From the NCBI GenBank assembly GCA_966250375.1, contig CBINHE010000099.1:1-15049 (forward strand): a DNA stretch of 15,049 nt, written 5' to 3'. Shown here piece by piece: positions 1-7,039 of the stretch (position 1 is the first letter of the stretch; each line of letters opens with the position of its first letter). The position numbers and the translations under genes are program-made. The notes under the pieces are model-generated. The model saw only the letters and a program-made list of their open reading frames with translations, made no database searches and was not told where the DNA came from. The stretch comes from CAMLDH01 sp966250375. GTDB taxonomy: Bacteria; Pseudomonadota; Gammaproteobacteria; Burkholderiales; Burkholderiaceae_D.

Positions 1-52
1 TCGTCCATGGAGAAGTCATTGCGCTGTGAAACCAGCTTACGTCGAACTCACG

Positions 53-637
53 TTAGATGCTGCGTCGACGCATACGTCTTGAGCGCCACCGCAAGCTCGC
101 TTGCAAGCGCCAGATCACGGTGACGCCGACGTATCCACAAACTGCCAACATGGCAGAAAGTACGCCCAATCCAACTACCAATGGCAATCCGGCTGACTGC
201 ACCCACTCTGCAGATTGCAGTAGCCATCCAAGTGCATTGCTGAAATGATCGGTGCTTGGAAGAGCGCCGCGTGCCAGTGTAGCCGTATGCTGATTTGGCA
301 TTTCATGTCCTATTAGAATCGCCCCAATCTTGTAGGCACAGTATAAAAACGCTGGTGTCGTGAACGGATTGGACAGAATGGTTCCGAAGACAGCGATCGG
401 CAAATTCACGCGAAACAGAATCGCAAACAGTGCAGCCAACGGTATTTGACCGACAGGTGATGCAAGTGAAAAAAACAGCCCTATAGCCGCGCCGCCGGCA
501 ACGGACTGCCGGTTAAATTGCCAGAGAAAGTGATGATCAAGGTATCGGCTTAGTGGCTTCAAGAAGCGGTACGCCCGAATGCTCTCCTGAGTGGGAATAT
601 ATTTGAATAACCGGTATTTTCGGAGGTGCTTACGCAT
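53..637 (-). CDS. DUF2062 family membrane protein
   Basis: A 194-residue protein of the DUF2062 family, whose biochemical role is not established. The basic N-terminus (MRKHLRKYR) is followed by the family's 'W-x-x-NRxSV' stretch (WQFNRQSVAGG), a long hydrophobic segment (about residues 45-105) containing the typical glycine-rich turn and the 'NPFTTPAFLYCAYKIG' motif (family form NPxTxPxxYxxAYxxG), and a second membrane segment near residues 150-176. The C-terminus is very arginine-rich (RWRSRRMRRR), which should stay in the cytoplasm. The open frame extends upstream to a TTG at 700. I chose the ATG at 637 because family members begin close to the MRKxLR motif and because 697-700 is already the end of a transposase relic. 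No strong Shine-Dalgarno precedes either start. It stands alone, with no operon partner, and looks like chromosomal-type cargo in an IS-scarred region. Confidence 0.8.
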   Translation of the reverse strand: MRKHLRKYRLFKYIPTQESIRAYRFLKPLSRYLDHHFLWQFNRQSVAGGAAIGLFFSLASPVGQIPLAALFAILFRVNLPIAVFGTILSNPFTTPAFLYCAYKIGAILIGHEMPNQHTATLARGALPSTDHFSNALGWLLQSAEWVQSAGLPLVVGLGVLSAMLAVCGYVGVTVIWRLQASLRWRSRRMRRRSI

Positions 638-696
638 GTATTGATTGAGAATTGGTGAGAGGGAGTGTCCGCGATTTTGTGTAAACGTTTTTTTGT

Positions 697-843
697 TCAA
701 TGCTGTGGCATACGATCATCAAACAGAATCGTAAAGCGATTCAGCGCGGCTTTCCAGTCTTGAATCGGCATTGTCCATTTTTTACTGATATTTCTGATCG
801 CCAGATAAAACAATTTCGTCACGGCCTCGTCGTTGGGGAACGA
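697..843 (-). pseudogene. IS256-family transposase, C-terminal relic
   Basis: About 48 residues match the extreme C-terminus of IS256-family (mutator) transposases: SFPNDEAVTKLFYLAIRNI, then SKKWTMPIQDWKAALNRF and a DRMP ending before a TGA at 697-699. The catalytic domain is absent. The upstream edge, at about 841-850, runs straight into a fragment of a different transposase family in another frame, so the junction is a deletion or insertion scar. The last codons overlap the TTG that could open the DUF2062 frame. It cannot be functional. The family call rests on recognised motif wording. Confidence 0.7.
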
Positions 844-1012
844 CTTTCTCCGGTACGCCCTTGGGCTGCCATTCCTTACCGGCATTCTTGAAGTCGCCAA
901 TCAGTTCCTTCTTCTTGGTATCGACCGAAATGACGGGATCGCCTGCCGCCTGAAAATGAGCAACTGTGTGGGCGATGTGATCGAACTGCTGCTTGCGGCT
1001 GCGCAATTTGCC
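842..1012 (-). pseudogene. ISAzo13-type transposase, internal relic
   Basis: A fragment of about 56 residues carries the block VISVDTKKKELIGDFKNAG followed by KEWQPKG. This is the hallmark region of ISAzo13-family transposases, where VISxDTKKKELxGxFKNxG contains a catalytic aspartate. It is preceded by a related QQFDHIAHTVAHFQAAGD segment. An in-frame TAA lies just upstream near 1090, and the downstream edge merges at about 842-850 with the IS256 relic. Neither end of the original element is visible, so this is an isolated internal piece. It shows that at least two IS families were lost by deletion here. Confidence 0.7.
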
Positions 1013-1169
1013 ATTCCTGGAGCCAAGCATTGCGGTTTCGAGATATGGTGTTTTGATTTCTCCAGGATGCACACGCTTGAGTCCGCTTTAAATCCACGAG
1101 GACTCAGCGCTATAGAATAGGATGGCGGGTTTTTGCTTCTGAGGTTACATTTTCCATGGGGATAAGGCT

Positions 1170-2243
1170 ATGCACTCCCGAGCAATGCAGCAAAAAAAGG
1201 CTTTCCTGCTGTTGCTGACAGTCGTAACCCTCGCGTTCGGTTGGATTGTCTGGCCATTTTATGGCGCGATCTTCTGGGGCGTGGTGCTTGCCATCCTGTT
1301 TCGTCCCTTGTATCGCCGCTTGCTGGCCGCCGTGGGCCGGCGCCACAATCTTGCTTCTGCCCTCACTGTTATCCTTTGCCTGCTGATCGTGATTCTTCCA
1401 GTAACGCTGATTACGATATCGCTGCTGCAGGAGGCTGCCCATGTGTTTGAACGCATCCGCTCCAGGGAACTCGATTTCGGCACTTATTTCCAGCAGATGA
1501 TCGATGCCTTGCCATCGTGGGCCATCAACCTGCTGGACCGCTTCGGACTCGCCCAATTCTCGACTATGCAGGAGACGCTGTCAGCCAGCGCCGCTCAAGC
1601 CAGCCAGATCGTGGCGAAGCAGGCGGTGAATGTCGGCCAGAACATGCTCGCTCTCCTAATCAGCTTCGGCATCATGTTGTATCTGCTGTTCTTCCTGCTG
1701 CGCGACGGCGCGCAATTGTCCGAGCGCATCGAACAGGCGATTCCGCTTGCCACCGAGCACAAGCGTCGGCTGTTCGGCAAATTCGCGACCGTCATCCGCG
1801 CCACCGTGAAAAGCAATATCGTCGTGGCCGCAACGCAAGGCGCACTGGGCGCCGCGATGTTCTGGTTCCTCGGTATTCAGGGGGTGCTGCTGTGGGGCGT
1901 GGTGATGGCGGCGCTGTCGCTGCTGCCCATTGTCGGCCCCAGCCTCGTCTGGATGCCGGTCGCTGCCTACTTCCTGCTCACCGGCGCCATCTGGCAAGGT
2001 GTGACGCTCATTCTCTTCGGCGTGCTCGCGATCGGGCTGGTCGACAATGTGCTGCGGCCTGTCCTGGTCGGCAAAGACACGAGGATGCCGGATTACATCG
2101 TGCTCATTTCGACGATCGGTGGCCTAGCCTTGATCGGCCTGAACGGCTTTGTGATCGGTCCGGTGATTGCCGCGATGTTCATGGCCGCATGGGACCTTTT
2201 CTCATCGGAATCCGAATTGCGGGCGTCGGATGATGGTGTATAG
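1170..2243 (+). CDS. AI-2E family transporter (PerM/TqsA-like permease)
   Basis: A 357-residue polytopic inner-membrane protein of the AI-2E/PerM family (Pfam AI-2E_transport). Members export or exchange small molecules; some are linked to autoinducer-2, others to ion or substrate efflux, so the substrate here is unknown. N-terminal paired helices (about 11-70) are followed by the family's soluble central region (about 95-160) and a C-terminal cluster of helices. Family signatures are visible: LLPIVGPSLVWMPVAAYF, and then LVDNVLRPVLVGKDTRMP with the re-entrant GGLALIGLNGFVIGPVIAA segment near the end. The start at 1170 is preceded by a GGGATAAGG-type ribosome site; the next ATG (1185) is a possible alternative. 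Length is normal and the frame intact. It is the only full gene between two zones of transposon debris, and no regulator sits beside it. Confidence 0.88.
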   Translation: MHSRAMQQKKAFLLLLTVVTLAFGWIVWPFYGAIFWGVVLAILFRPLYRRLLAAVGRRHNLASALTVILCLLIVILPVTLITISLLQEAAHVFERIRSRELDFGTYFQQMIDALPSWAINLLDRFGLAQFSTMQETLSASAAQASQIVAKQAVNVGQNMLALLISFGIMLYLLFFLLRDGAQLSERIEQAIPLATEHKRRLFGKFATVIRATVKSNIVVAATQGALGAAMFWFLGIQGVLLWGVVMAALSLLPIVGPSLVWMPVAAYFLLTGAIWQGVTLILFGVLAIGLVDNVLRPVLVGKDTRMPDYIVLISTIGGLALIGLNGFVIGPVIAAMFMAAWDLFSSESELRASDDGV

Positions 2244-2250
2244 CGCCGCC

Positions 2251-2497
2251 ACATCCATCATTTCCTTTGGTCACAAGCACGAATTCATTCAGAGCGAGAA
2301 GGAGGATCAGGAAATCGCTGAGGGGTGCCGGCGGTTGATCAAGAACGCGATCATCTGCTGGAATTATCTGTTTCTGACACGGGCACTCGATCAAGAGCCC
2401 GACCCGGCACGAAAGGCGGAAGATCGAAGCCGTCCGCTACGGATCGGTGGCGACCTGGCGGCATTTCAACCTGCATGGGGAATTCGACTTCTCGGCA
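2251..2497 (+). pseudogene. Tn3-family transposase (TnpA), frameshifted C-terminal relic
   Basis: The segment encodes the near-C-terminal part of a Tn3-family TnpA in two frames. The first frame (to about 2418) gives FGHKHEFIQSEKEDQEIAEG and then the conserved RLIKNAIICWNYLFL. The reading continues in the next frame from about 2420 as KIEAVRYGSVATWRHFNLHG and EFDFS, the usual end of the TnpA catalytic region. The switch looks like a small indel after ARKAE. No start, inverted repeat or N-terminal domain remains. Its right edge, about 2490-2497, overlaps the end of a histidine-kinase relic on the other strand. It begins only about 8 bases after the AI-2E stop codon, so a Tn3-type element probably once flanked that gene. 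Confidence 0.7.
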
Positions 2498-2586
2498 ATG
2501 GCAAGTCCCAGCCCGTTACCACTCGGACTCGTTCCCGGGACACGATAGAAGCGGTCGAACACGCGTGCCCGGTTTTGCTGGGGAAT
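2488..2586 (-). pseudogene. Sensor histidine kinase, C-terminal relic
   Basis: Thirty-three residues match the end of the HATPase domain of an OmpR-partner sensor kinase: RARVFDRFYRVPGTSPSGN (F-box) and GLGLAIAEK (G2 box). Everything upstream (membrane sensor, dimerisation histidine) is missing. It is fused, out of frame, to the response regulator relic immediately upstream, in the regulator-then-kinase order of QseBC/PmrAB-like operons. A single internal deletion of such an operon would explain the arrangement. The downstream end breaks into the Tn3 relic. Confidence 0.65.
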
Positions 2587-2869
2587 GCTGGTACCATCCG
2601 TAGAGCCGCTCTTCCAACTGGCCGCGGGAGAGTATAGCCCCCGGCCGAGCGATGAACGCGTCGAGAATTGCCCATTCGCGTGAAGAAAGAATAACTTGCT
2701 GGCCTGAAACCAGTACTTGACGCATGACCTCGTTAGCGACGATATCCCCCTTTCGATAGACCGACTCAACGTCACTGCGCGCCCGTCGTATAAGGGCATA
2801 TAGTCGCGCAATCAATTCTTCCAGATCGAAAGGCTTGACTAAATAGTCGTCGGCGCCGTTGTTTAAACC
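2587..2869 (-). pseudogene. OmpR/QseB-type response regulator, broken at both ends
   Basis: The fragment starts inside the receiver domain (GADDYLVKPFDLEELIARL, containing the conserved lysine and KPF motif) and runs through the linker into the winged-helix DNA-binding domain (SSREWAILDAFIARPGAILS, then RGQLEERLYGW). It stops before the recognition helix, where the kinase relic begins. The phosphorylated aspartate and the first 75 or so residues are missing: the left part ends at 2869, four bases before the integrase stop codon. It cannot encode a working regulator. It resembles the QseB/PmrA/TctD class common in Burkholderiales. Confidence 0.7.
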
Positions 2870-2872
2870 TGC

Positions 2873-3913
2873 TTATGTTGGATCATCATGCTCGTCGGTG
2901 GCCGCCAACGTATAAGGCTCGATGGCCCGCCTCTTCCGGTGCCCAAGAAATTCGCCGACCAGTTCGACGTTGCCGCCAGTGGCCTTGAGCTCCTTGATTG
3001 CAAATGCATTTCGCAACGTGCGGCCGCCATGGTGCCGAGGATCGATGCCGGCGCGTTCAAATGTCGCCTTGACTTGGCGGTAGACGGTTGCCCTGGCCAA
3101 GCGGCCGCCTCGCAGCGTGGCTGGAAATAGCAGCGGACCAGGAATTGCCAAACGGTTGCGCTCAGCAAGCCACACCATGACCTCATGCACCGCGAACGGC
3201 CGCAACTGTGTTTGGTGCGCGCGCACGGTGCCGCCGGCGAAGGCCGGGGAAATGGCAATGGGCGCCGATCCGGTAGAGTCCTTGGCGCCCACATTCTCGG
3301 TATAAATACCGATTACTTCGGATACTTTCAAGCCGGCGCCGAGCATCATCGCTTGCATTGCGCGATCGCGCCGCCGCTTCCAAGCCGCATCCGTTTCCTC
3401 TTCTGCCACCGCGCCAGGCAAAGCGTCCATGAATGCCGCTTCCTGCGCATCCGTCAAAATCGCCTTTGCGTCATTGACCCCCAACACCGATCGAGAGCCT
3501 GCGTTGAAGAGTGCAAAGAGGGTGTGCCTGGCAGGATTGGGCTCGACATTCAAGTGCGCATACACGCGATCCAGAAGTCCCAGGTACTGGGCACGAATGG
3601 CGCTGTTCAATGTTTTCTGGCCGTCTGCACTACTCTGCTCCAGAAATGCCAGCAGATCCACACTGGTCAGGCCAAACAGGGTTTTCTCATGCAGCGATAG
3701 CCAGCGCAGGAATTTGCCAAACATGGCGATGTAGATCTTCGCCGAACTGGCCCGTATGGGAGCCGGGGGCAGAGGTGTGCCTTCAGCATTGAGCTTGACT
3801 GCTTTTCGCTTACTCAACGCTAGGAATGCCGGCGAGATCACAAAGGCCGCAAACGCGTTCGCGGGATTGCTGCGCCAAGCATCCGGATTATCGAAGAGAG
3901 AGTCTGAAGCCAT
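2873..3913 (-). CDS. Tyrosine recombinase/integrase, box I Arg apparently replaced by Lys
   Basis: A 346-residue site-specific recombinase of the phage-integrase (XerC/D-like) family. It has an N-terminal SAM-like core-binding domain (about residues 55-130) and a C-terminal catalytic domain (about 150-340). Counting from the ATG at 3913, box I reads GAGLKVSEVIGIY, where the family normally has G-x-R-x-x-E, so the first catalytic arginine appears as lysine (about K196). Box II is R-T-L-R (HxxR expected), followed by FLGHRKR (conserved GH) and a plausible nucleophile in EPYTLAA (about Y334). A TTG three codons upstream (3922) is an alternative start. The gene lies beside repA, where a recombinase could resolve multimers or, if inactive, be a relic. 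The stop abuts the response regulator scar at 2869. One arm of an inverted repeat overlaps the start codon. Confidence 0.8.
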   Translation of the reverse strand: MASDSLFDNPDAWRSNPANAFAAFVISPAFLALSKRKAVKLNAEGTPLPPAPIRASSAKIYIAMFGKFLRWLSLHEKTLFGLTSVDLLAFLEQSSADGQKTLNSAIRAQYLGLLDRVYAHLNVEPNPARHTLFALFNAGSRSVLGVNDAKAILTDAQEAAFMDALPGAVAEEETDAAWKRRRDRAMQAMMLGAGLKVSEVIGIYTENVGAKDSTGSAPIAISPAFAGGTVRAHQTQLRPFAVHEVMVWLAERNRLAIPGPLLFPATLRGGRLARATVYRQVKATFERAGIDPRHHGGRTLRNAFAIKELKATGGNVELVGEFLGHRKRRAIEPYTLAATDEHDDPT

Positions 3914-4111
3914 AAAATGCAACTAATGAACAAGCATTTATCTTACAACAAAAGATATCTCGACCGCCACTTGATACTTGAATCTCATTCAGTCCCAAAA
4001 CAACCCCGTCTTCAAACATGGCGGCCCGCTCTGCTGGTCGATGAAGGGACGTAACATCGTCCAGATTCTTTTAACCAAATTCGTGCGTTACTGGTTCATT
4101 AGTTGCATAAT
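3911..4111. repeat. Inverted repeat at the integrase 5' end
   Basis: The 15-base arm ATGCAACTAATGAAC at 3917-3931 recurs as its exact reverse complement GTTCATTAGTTGCAT at 4094-4108. Allowing about three mismatches, the arms extend to roughly 23 bases, and the left arm then covers the integrase start codon. The 162 bases between them have no gene. Such arms next to a tyrosine recombinase gene may be recombinase-binding core sites or an autoregulatory operator. This is inference from position only. Confidence 0.5.
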
Positions 4112-4312
4112 ATGAAGAATCCGTCGCCGCACCAAGTTGGATCGGAAGTACGATAACGCCTCCAAGCATTTGGATAGACTGCTGGCTTTGAAAGATGACT
4201 TGAGCTGGAGGGTAACGATTCACCGATTGTCTAAAGGTGAGCGCTACGGGAACATCTCACCGTTTCAACAATGGTGAGTTCCACGGTTAGGATGATGGAA
4301 AGTTCTAATGGG
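4109..4312. other. Gene-poor spacer with iteron-like sites 3' of repA
   Basis: No credible gene is visible. The stretch contains an iteron-like sequence in reverse orientation at 4235-4253 (AGGTGAGCGCTACGGGAAC), one base shorter than the 20-base origin iterons. It also holds a CTCACC (4256-4261) facing a GGTGAG (4273-4278). A further AAGGTGAGCG occurs at 4370 inside the IS6 relic, and CTCACC appears again across the repA stop codon. These look like outlying or decayed RepA-binding sites, or pieces of a second origin block. The spacing is irregular, so only the 4235-4253 copy is reasonably convincing. Confidence 0.4.
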
Positions 4313-4406
4313 ATGTCTTTTGCAGACCAGTTTTATGCATTATTGACAAAACAAATCCGCCCAGCTTGAAGGTGAGCGTATGCGCCCACTGAAAAGCGAC
4401 AGAACC
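4313..4406 (+). mobile_element. IS6-family right-end relic abutting repA
   Basis: The reading MSFADQFYALLTKQIRPA ends at a TGA (4367-4369). It matches the C-terminus of the complete IS6-family transposase at 9839-10531 (MSFADQFYALAGQLRPA). The sequence GCGACAGAACC at 4396-4406 equals the outer end of that element's terminal repeat. So the last roughly 95 bases of a different IS6 member remain, and the IS terminus lies three bases from the repA stop codon. The rest of the element has been deleted. IS6 elements commonly leave single ends through replicative deletion. Confidence 0.7.
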
Positions 4407-4409
4407 CGC

Positions 4410-5768
4410 TCACCGCCCGCTGACGTCGACAATCTTGTACTGCTCGACGAACTGTGCCAGCGCGTCAGCCGTCGGCTCGCCCCACGTCTCGCGAGCATAC
4501 CACTGCCCCAGCAGCGAACGCACAATCGGGTTGTCGATGCCGCGATTGAGCTTGATGCCCTTTGCCGTGTTGGAGGCCTTGAAGCGGGCAAACACCTCGT
4601 CGCGTTCACGGTCGGTCAGCTCCTTGTAGATTTCTAGCGCTTCGCGCGCGCGCGCCGACAGGAACTGCTCCATCACGGACGGCCCCTCTTTCCGGGCAAC
4701 CGATGCTGGACGGACGGCCTTTTCGAGCAGTTGCTGCGCCGCGTCGGCACCCTGCTTGAGGGACCAGCGGAAATAGGCGGCCGGCGAGTCGAGCGGCGCA
4801 CTGTTACGCGACGCCATGCGCGCCTCAACCAGCGCGATCGATGCCCGCAGCTTGTCGTCGGCATGCTGGGCCGACAAGTCGGCCGCTTCATGCTGACTGA
4901 ATCCGAATCGCATGATCCGCGTCACCAACTCGCCGTCGATGACGGGCGGCGCGGGAAACGCCAGGCCGGGCTGCTTGCTCAGTTCGACATGGAATTGCAG
5001 CCGCTCGATGCGGCGACCATTCTTGTGTTCGATCAATTCCACCTCAATGTCGGTGGTCGAATTGATTTCAGCGATCGCTGGTTTCAATACATCGCGCTTG
5101 AAGTACTTGTACGGCGGCGGCACTTCCCGCACCGGATTGCCGGTCAGCGCGCTGTGCCAGTATTCGTAGCCTTCGATGGCAGTGACTTTGGACGGATTCG
5201 TCGCGTATCGCCGGCAAATCTCATACAGCGCCAGCGACGGGCCGCTGCGCAGCATCCCCTGGTAGAAAATGCTCAGCTTCGTATAGGTGCCCGGACTCAT
5301 TACCAGTTCGTGCACCTCCGGCGGAAAAGCAAAACCGAACCAGAGCGCCCCGCCCTTCTTGCGTAACCCGAGCGGGTTGACGAGCTTGACCGACGACACC
5401 AGCCGTTCGCTGGTCCATTGCGTATCGTCTTCGATGTGGATCTTGATGTTCTGGAATTCTTCGATGTGGTGCTTGAGTAGTTCGGTATCGTTGCTGTCAT
5501 ACGCCGCGTCGCGCGCCACATCGGCCAGCGGAATCCAGAAATATTTGCGGTTGACCTCGTTGTCGATTGGCGCATTCTGCCCCGGAACCTTCAGCTGTTG
5601 TGCATGGTAAACCATGACGTTGTAGAGCTTGCGGCTCAGCAGCGACAGCCGCCCTTCCTTCACCCGCAGCCCGATCGCTTCATTGGTCTTGCGAAACTCC
5701 ATCGCCTCCGACGTGCCCGGCGCCGGAACGAGGTCAGTCCCGCTCCGCAATTTAGTCTTTCGGATCAT
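4410..5768 (-). CDS. repA: Plasmid replication initiator, Rep_3 type
   Basis: A 452-residue replication initiator of the Rep_3 (RepA/RepB/Pi-like) superfamily, expected to bind iterons as monomer, melt the adjacent AT-rich DNA, load the host helicase, and repress itself as dimer. The first winged-helix domain is visible from about residue 25: KTNEAIGLRVKEGRLSLLSR, LYNVMVYHAQ, then IPLADVARDAAYDSND and HIEEFQNIKIHI. The second domain includes YTKLSIFYQGMLRSGPSLAL, YEICRRY and YKYFKRDVLKPAIAEIN, ending near RLQFHVE. A C-terminal extension of about 190 residues is longer than in small plasmids but usual for large Burkholderiales replicons. I chose the ATG at 5768; a GTG at 5798 and an ATG at 5702 behind GGAGG (spacing only two bases) are alternatives. 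An iteron array lies upstream, and the stop codon abuts an IS6 end. Confidence 0.85.
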   Translation of the reverse strand: MIRKTKLRSGTDLVPAPGTSEAMEFRKTNEAIGLRVKEGRLSLLSRKLYNVMVYHAQQLKVPGQNAPIDNEVNRKYFWIPLADVARDAAYDSNDTELLKHHIEEFQNIKIHIEDDTQWTSERLVSSVKLVNPLGLRKKGGALWFGFAFPPEVHELVMSPGTYTKLSIFYQGMLRSGPSLALYEICRRYATNPSKVTAIEGYEYWHSALTGNPVREVPPPYKYFKRDVLKPAIAEINSTTDIEVELIEHKNGRRIERLQFHVELSKQPGLAFPAPPVIDGELVTRIMRFGFSQHEAADLSAQHADDKLRASIALVEARMASRNSAPLDSPAAYFRWSLKQGADAAQQLLEKAVRPASVARKEGPSVMEQFLSARAREALEIYKELTDRERDEVFARFKASNTAKGIKLNRGIDNPIVRSLLGQWYARETWGEPTADALAQFVEQYKIVDVSGR

Positions 5769-5800
5769 AACAGTTGATGGGCAAGAAAAAGTATCCACCG

Positions 5801-5849
5801 ATCATCACTCTTTGGTGAACGGAAGTCAATCACCTTTACAAAGGTGATT
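5801..5849 (-). promoter_or_regulatory. Candidate repA promoter and RepA autorepressor operator
   Basis: On the minus strand, TTGACT (5824-5829) and GATGAT (5801-5806) stand 17 bases apart, a plausible sigma70-type -35/-10 pair about 35 bases upstream of the repA ATG. The -35 overlaps a perfect inverted repeat, AATCACCTTT (5828-5837) and AAAGGTGATT (5840-5849), separated by two bases. Each arm resembles the conserved CTCACCT end of the iterons. An inverted half-iteron at the promoter is the standard autoregulatory operator of Rep_3 initiators (for example pSC101, pPS10, R6K). The -10 match is weak. Confidence 0.6.
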
Positions 5850-5880
5850 CCTGCGATACCACACCGATCACCTTGTTCTG

Positions 5881-6074
5881 GTTCCTGTCAAAGCTCACCT
5901 ATCCGGCCCCAGCGGTGCGTCATGCCTCGGGCGGTTCCCGTTTGCCCTCACCTTGGAACCTGTATCCACTCACCCATAGTACCTGTACCAACTCACCTTA
6001 CCGGCCGTACTTCCCTGCCGGGCCTCACCTTGTTTCCTGTCAAGGCTCACCTTGATCCCTGCAGAAGCTCACCT
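5881..6074 (+). repeat. Iteron block I (seven direct repeats)
   Basis: Twenty-base copies start at 5881, 5934, 5956, 5979, 6011, 6033 and 6055. Examples are GTTCCTGTCAAAGCTCACCT (5881) and TTTCCTGTCAAGGCTCACCT (6033). Within the triplets 5934/5956/5979 and 6011/6033/6055 the spacing is 22-23 bases, close to two helical turns, so RepA molecules would lie on one DNA face. The block sits between the repA operator and the AT-rich segment, the classic arrangement for initiator-driven melting. Confidence 0.85.
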
Positions 6075-6090
6075 CATCGCCCGCAAACCC

Positions 6091-6153
6091 TTATGCATCA
6101 ACGGTTTGCCGTTGCTTAAATTGGTTTAAAGTTTTTAAGGGTTTACTTTAAAC
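6091..6153. other. AT-rich segment, candidate DNA unwinding element
   Basis: This interval is much richer in A+T than its surroundings, with runs such as TTAAATTGGTTTAAAG and TTTTTAAGGGTTTACTTTAAAC. It holds a hairpin with arms CAACGG (6099-6104) and CCGTTG (6109-6114), and an inverted repeat GTTTAAAG (6124-6131) / CTTTAAAC (6146-6153). A degenerate DnaA-like site (TTATGCATC) is at 6091. Its place next to iteron block I suggests it is the melting site. Confidence 0.55.
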
Positions 6154-6405
6154 AATCTCTCAAGGACCTGCGTGTTCTTCCGTAAAACCACACCCCAATA
6201 ACCTTCCGCTTCGGCAACCGCAACCAGAAGATTGCTTTTGCAACAAATCGACGTACAATAGTTGGCAGCAATGATGCCTCGAATAACAAGATGCCCCATG
6301 CTATGGCCAGACTGCTTAGTACGTAAGGTCATCGGTGCTGGTAGGAATCCGCCACTAACGGCACCGGCTACCGCCATCTGGCTTGGAGGAACTGAGTTCG
6401 TGCCG
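6154..6405. other. Gap between iteron blocks, no supported feature
   Basis: No iteron copy or recognisable gene is visible. A minus-strand open frame of 80 codons (6135-6377) exists, but it has no ribosome site and no recognised motif. It also runs into the AT-rich segment. I treat it as a chance frame. Confidence 0.4.
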
Positions 6406-6902
6406 GTTCCTGTTGCGACTCACCGTTCGTCGTTGCTTTGCATGCTAACGGCCTCCGGCACCATTTGCTCGCGCGGTGCAACTGGACAGCGGGCAAGCGG
6501 GGCGTGAGCGGGTATCGCAGGCGTGCGTACCAGACTCTCCATGCACCCTATCATCTTTTCAGTTCCTGTTGCGGCTCACCTTTGCTGGCATGGAAAGGGA
6601 AGGGGGCGCGTGAGCGTCGGGTCCGGTTGCTGCATTTAACGCAGGGTTCCCGTTGAGACTCACCTTTCATCGTCGCCTTGCGATGCTAACGGCCTCCGGC
6701 ACCATTTGCTCGCGCGGTGCAACTGGACAACGAGCCAGCAGGACGTGAGCGGGCATCGCAGGCGTGCGTACCAGGTTCGCCATGCACCCTATCATCTTTT
6801 CAGTTCCTGTTGCAGCTCACCTTTGCTGTCATGGGAAGGGGGGCGCGTGAGCGTCGGGTCTGGTTGCAGCATTTAACGCAGGGTTCCCGTTGAGGCTCAC
6901 CA
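6406..6902 (+). repeat. Iteron block II within a tandem duplication of about 240 bp
   Basis: Two consecutive copies of a roughly 240-base unit are evident. The segments starting ATGCTAACGGCCTCCGGCAC at 6442 and 6683, the iterons at 6562 and 6803, and those at 6646 and 6883 are offset by 241, 241 and 237 bases. Iterons start at 6406, 6562, 6646, 6803 and 6883 (for example GTTCCTGTTGCGGCTCACCT at 6562). The copies have diverged by scattered substitutions and a few indels, so the duplication is not very recent. Each unit also contains CGTGAGCG motifs that could be degenerate opposite-strand half sites. Confidence 0.85.
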
Positions 6903-7039
6903 TTCACCAACGGCGCGCAAGAATCGCGGCCGTCGGCGGTACCGGCTGGCCAACCCGATACTCGACAGTGCGTACGCGCGGCATAGGCCAGCGATGGACG
7001 CGTGGGCACCGAGTTGTACGGGGCATCGGCACTCTGACG

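Noticed and set aside
1517..2233. Plus-strand frame of 238 codons inside the AI-2E gene
   Set aside because: Out-of-frame reading of a well-conserved membrane protein; strongly Arg-rich text typical of a shifted GC-rich frame.
4731..5366. Plus-strand frame of 211 codons inside repA
   Set aside because: Antisense shadow of the initiator gene; arginine-rich, no motif.
6135..6377. Small minus-strand gene in the origin gap
   Set aside because: No ribosome site, no recognised motif, and it extends into the AT-rich candidate melting segment.
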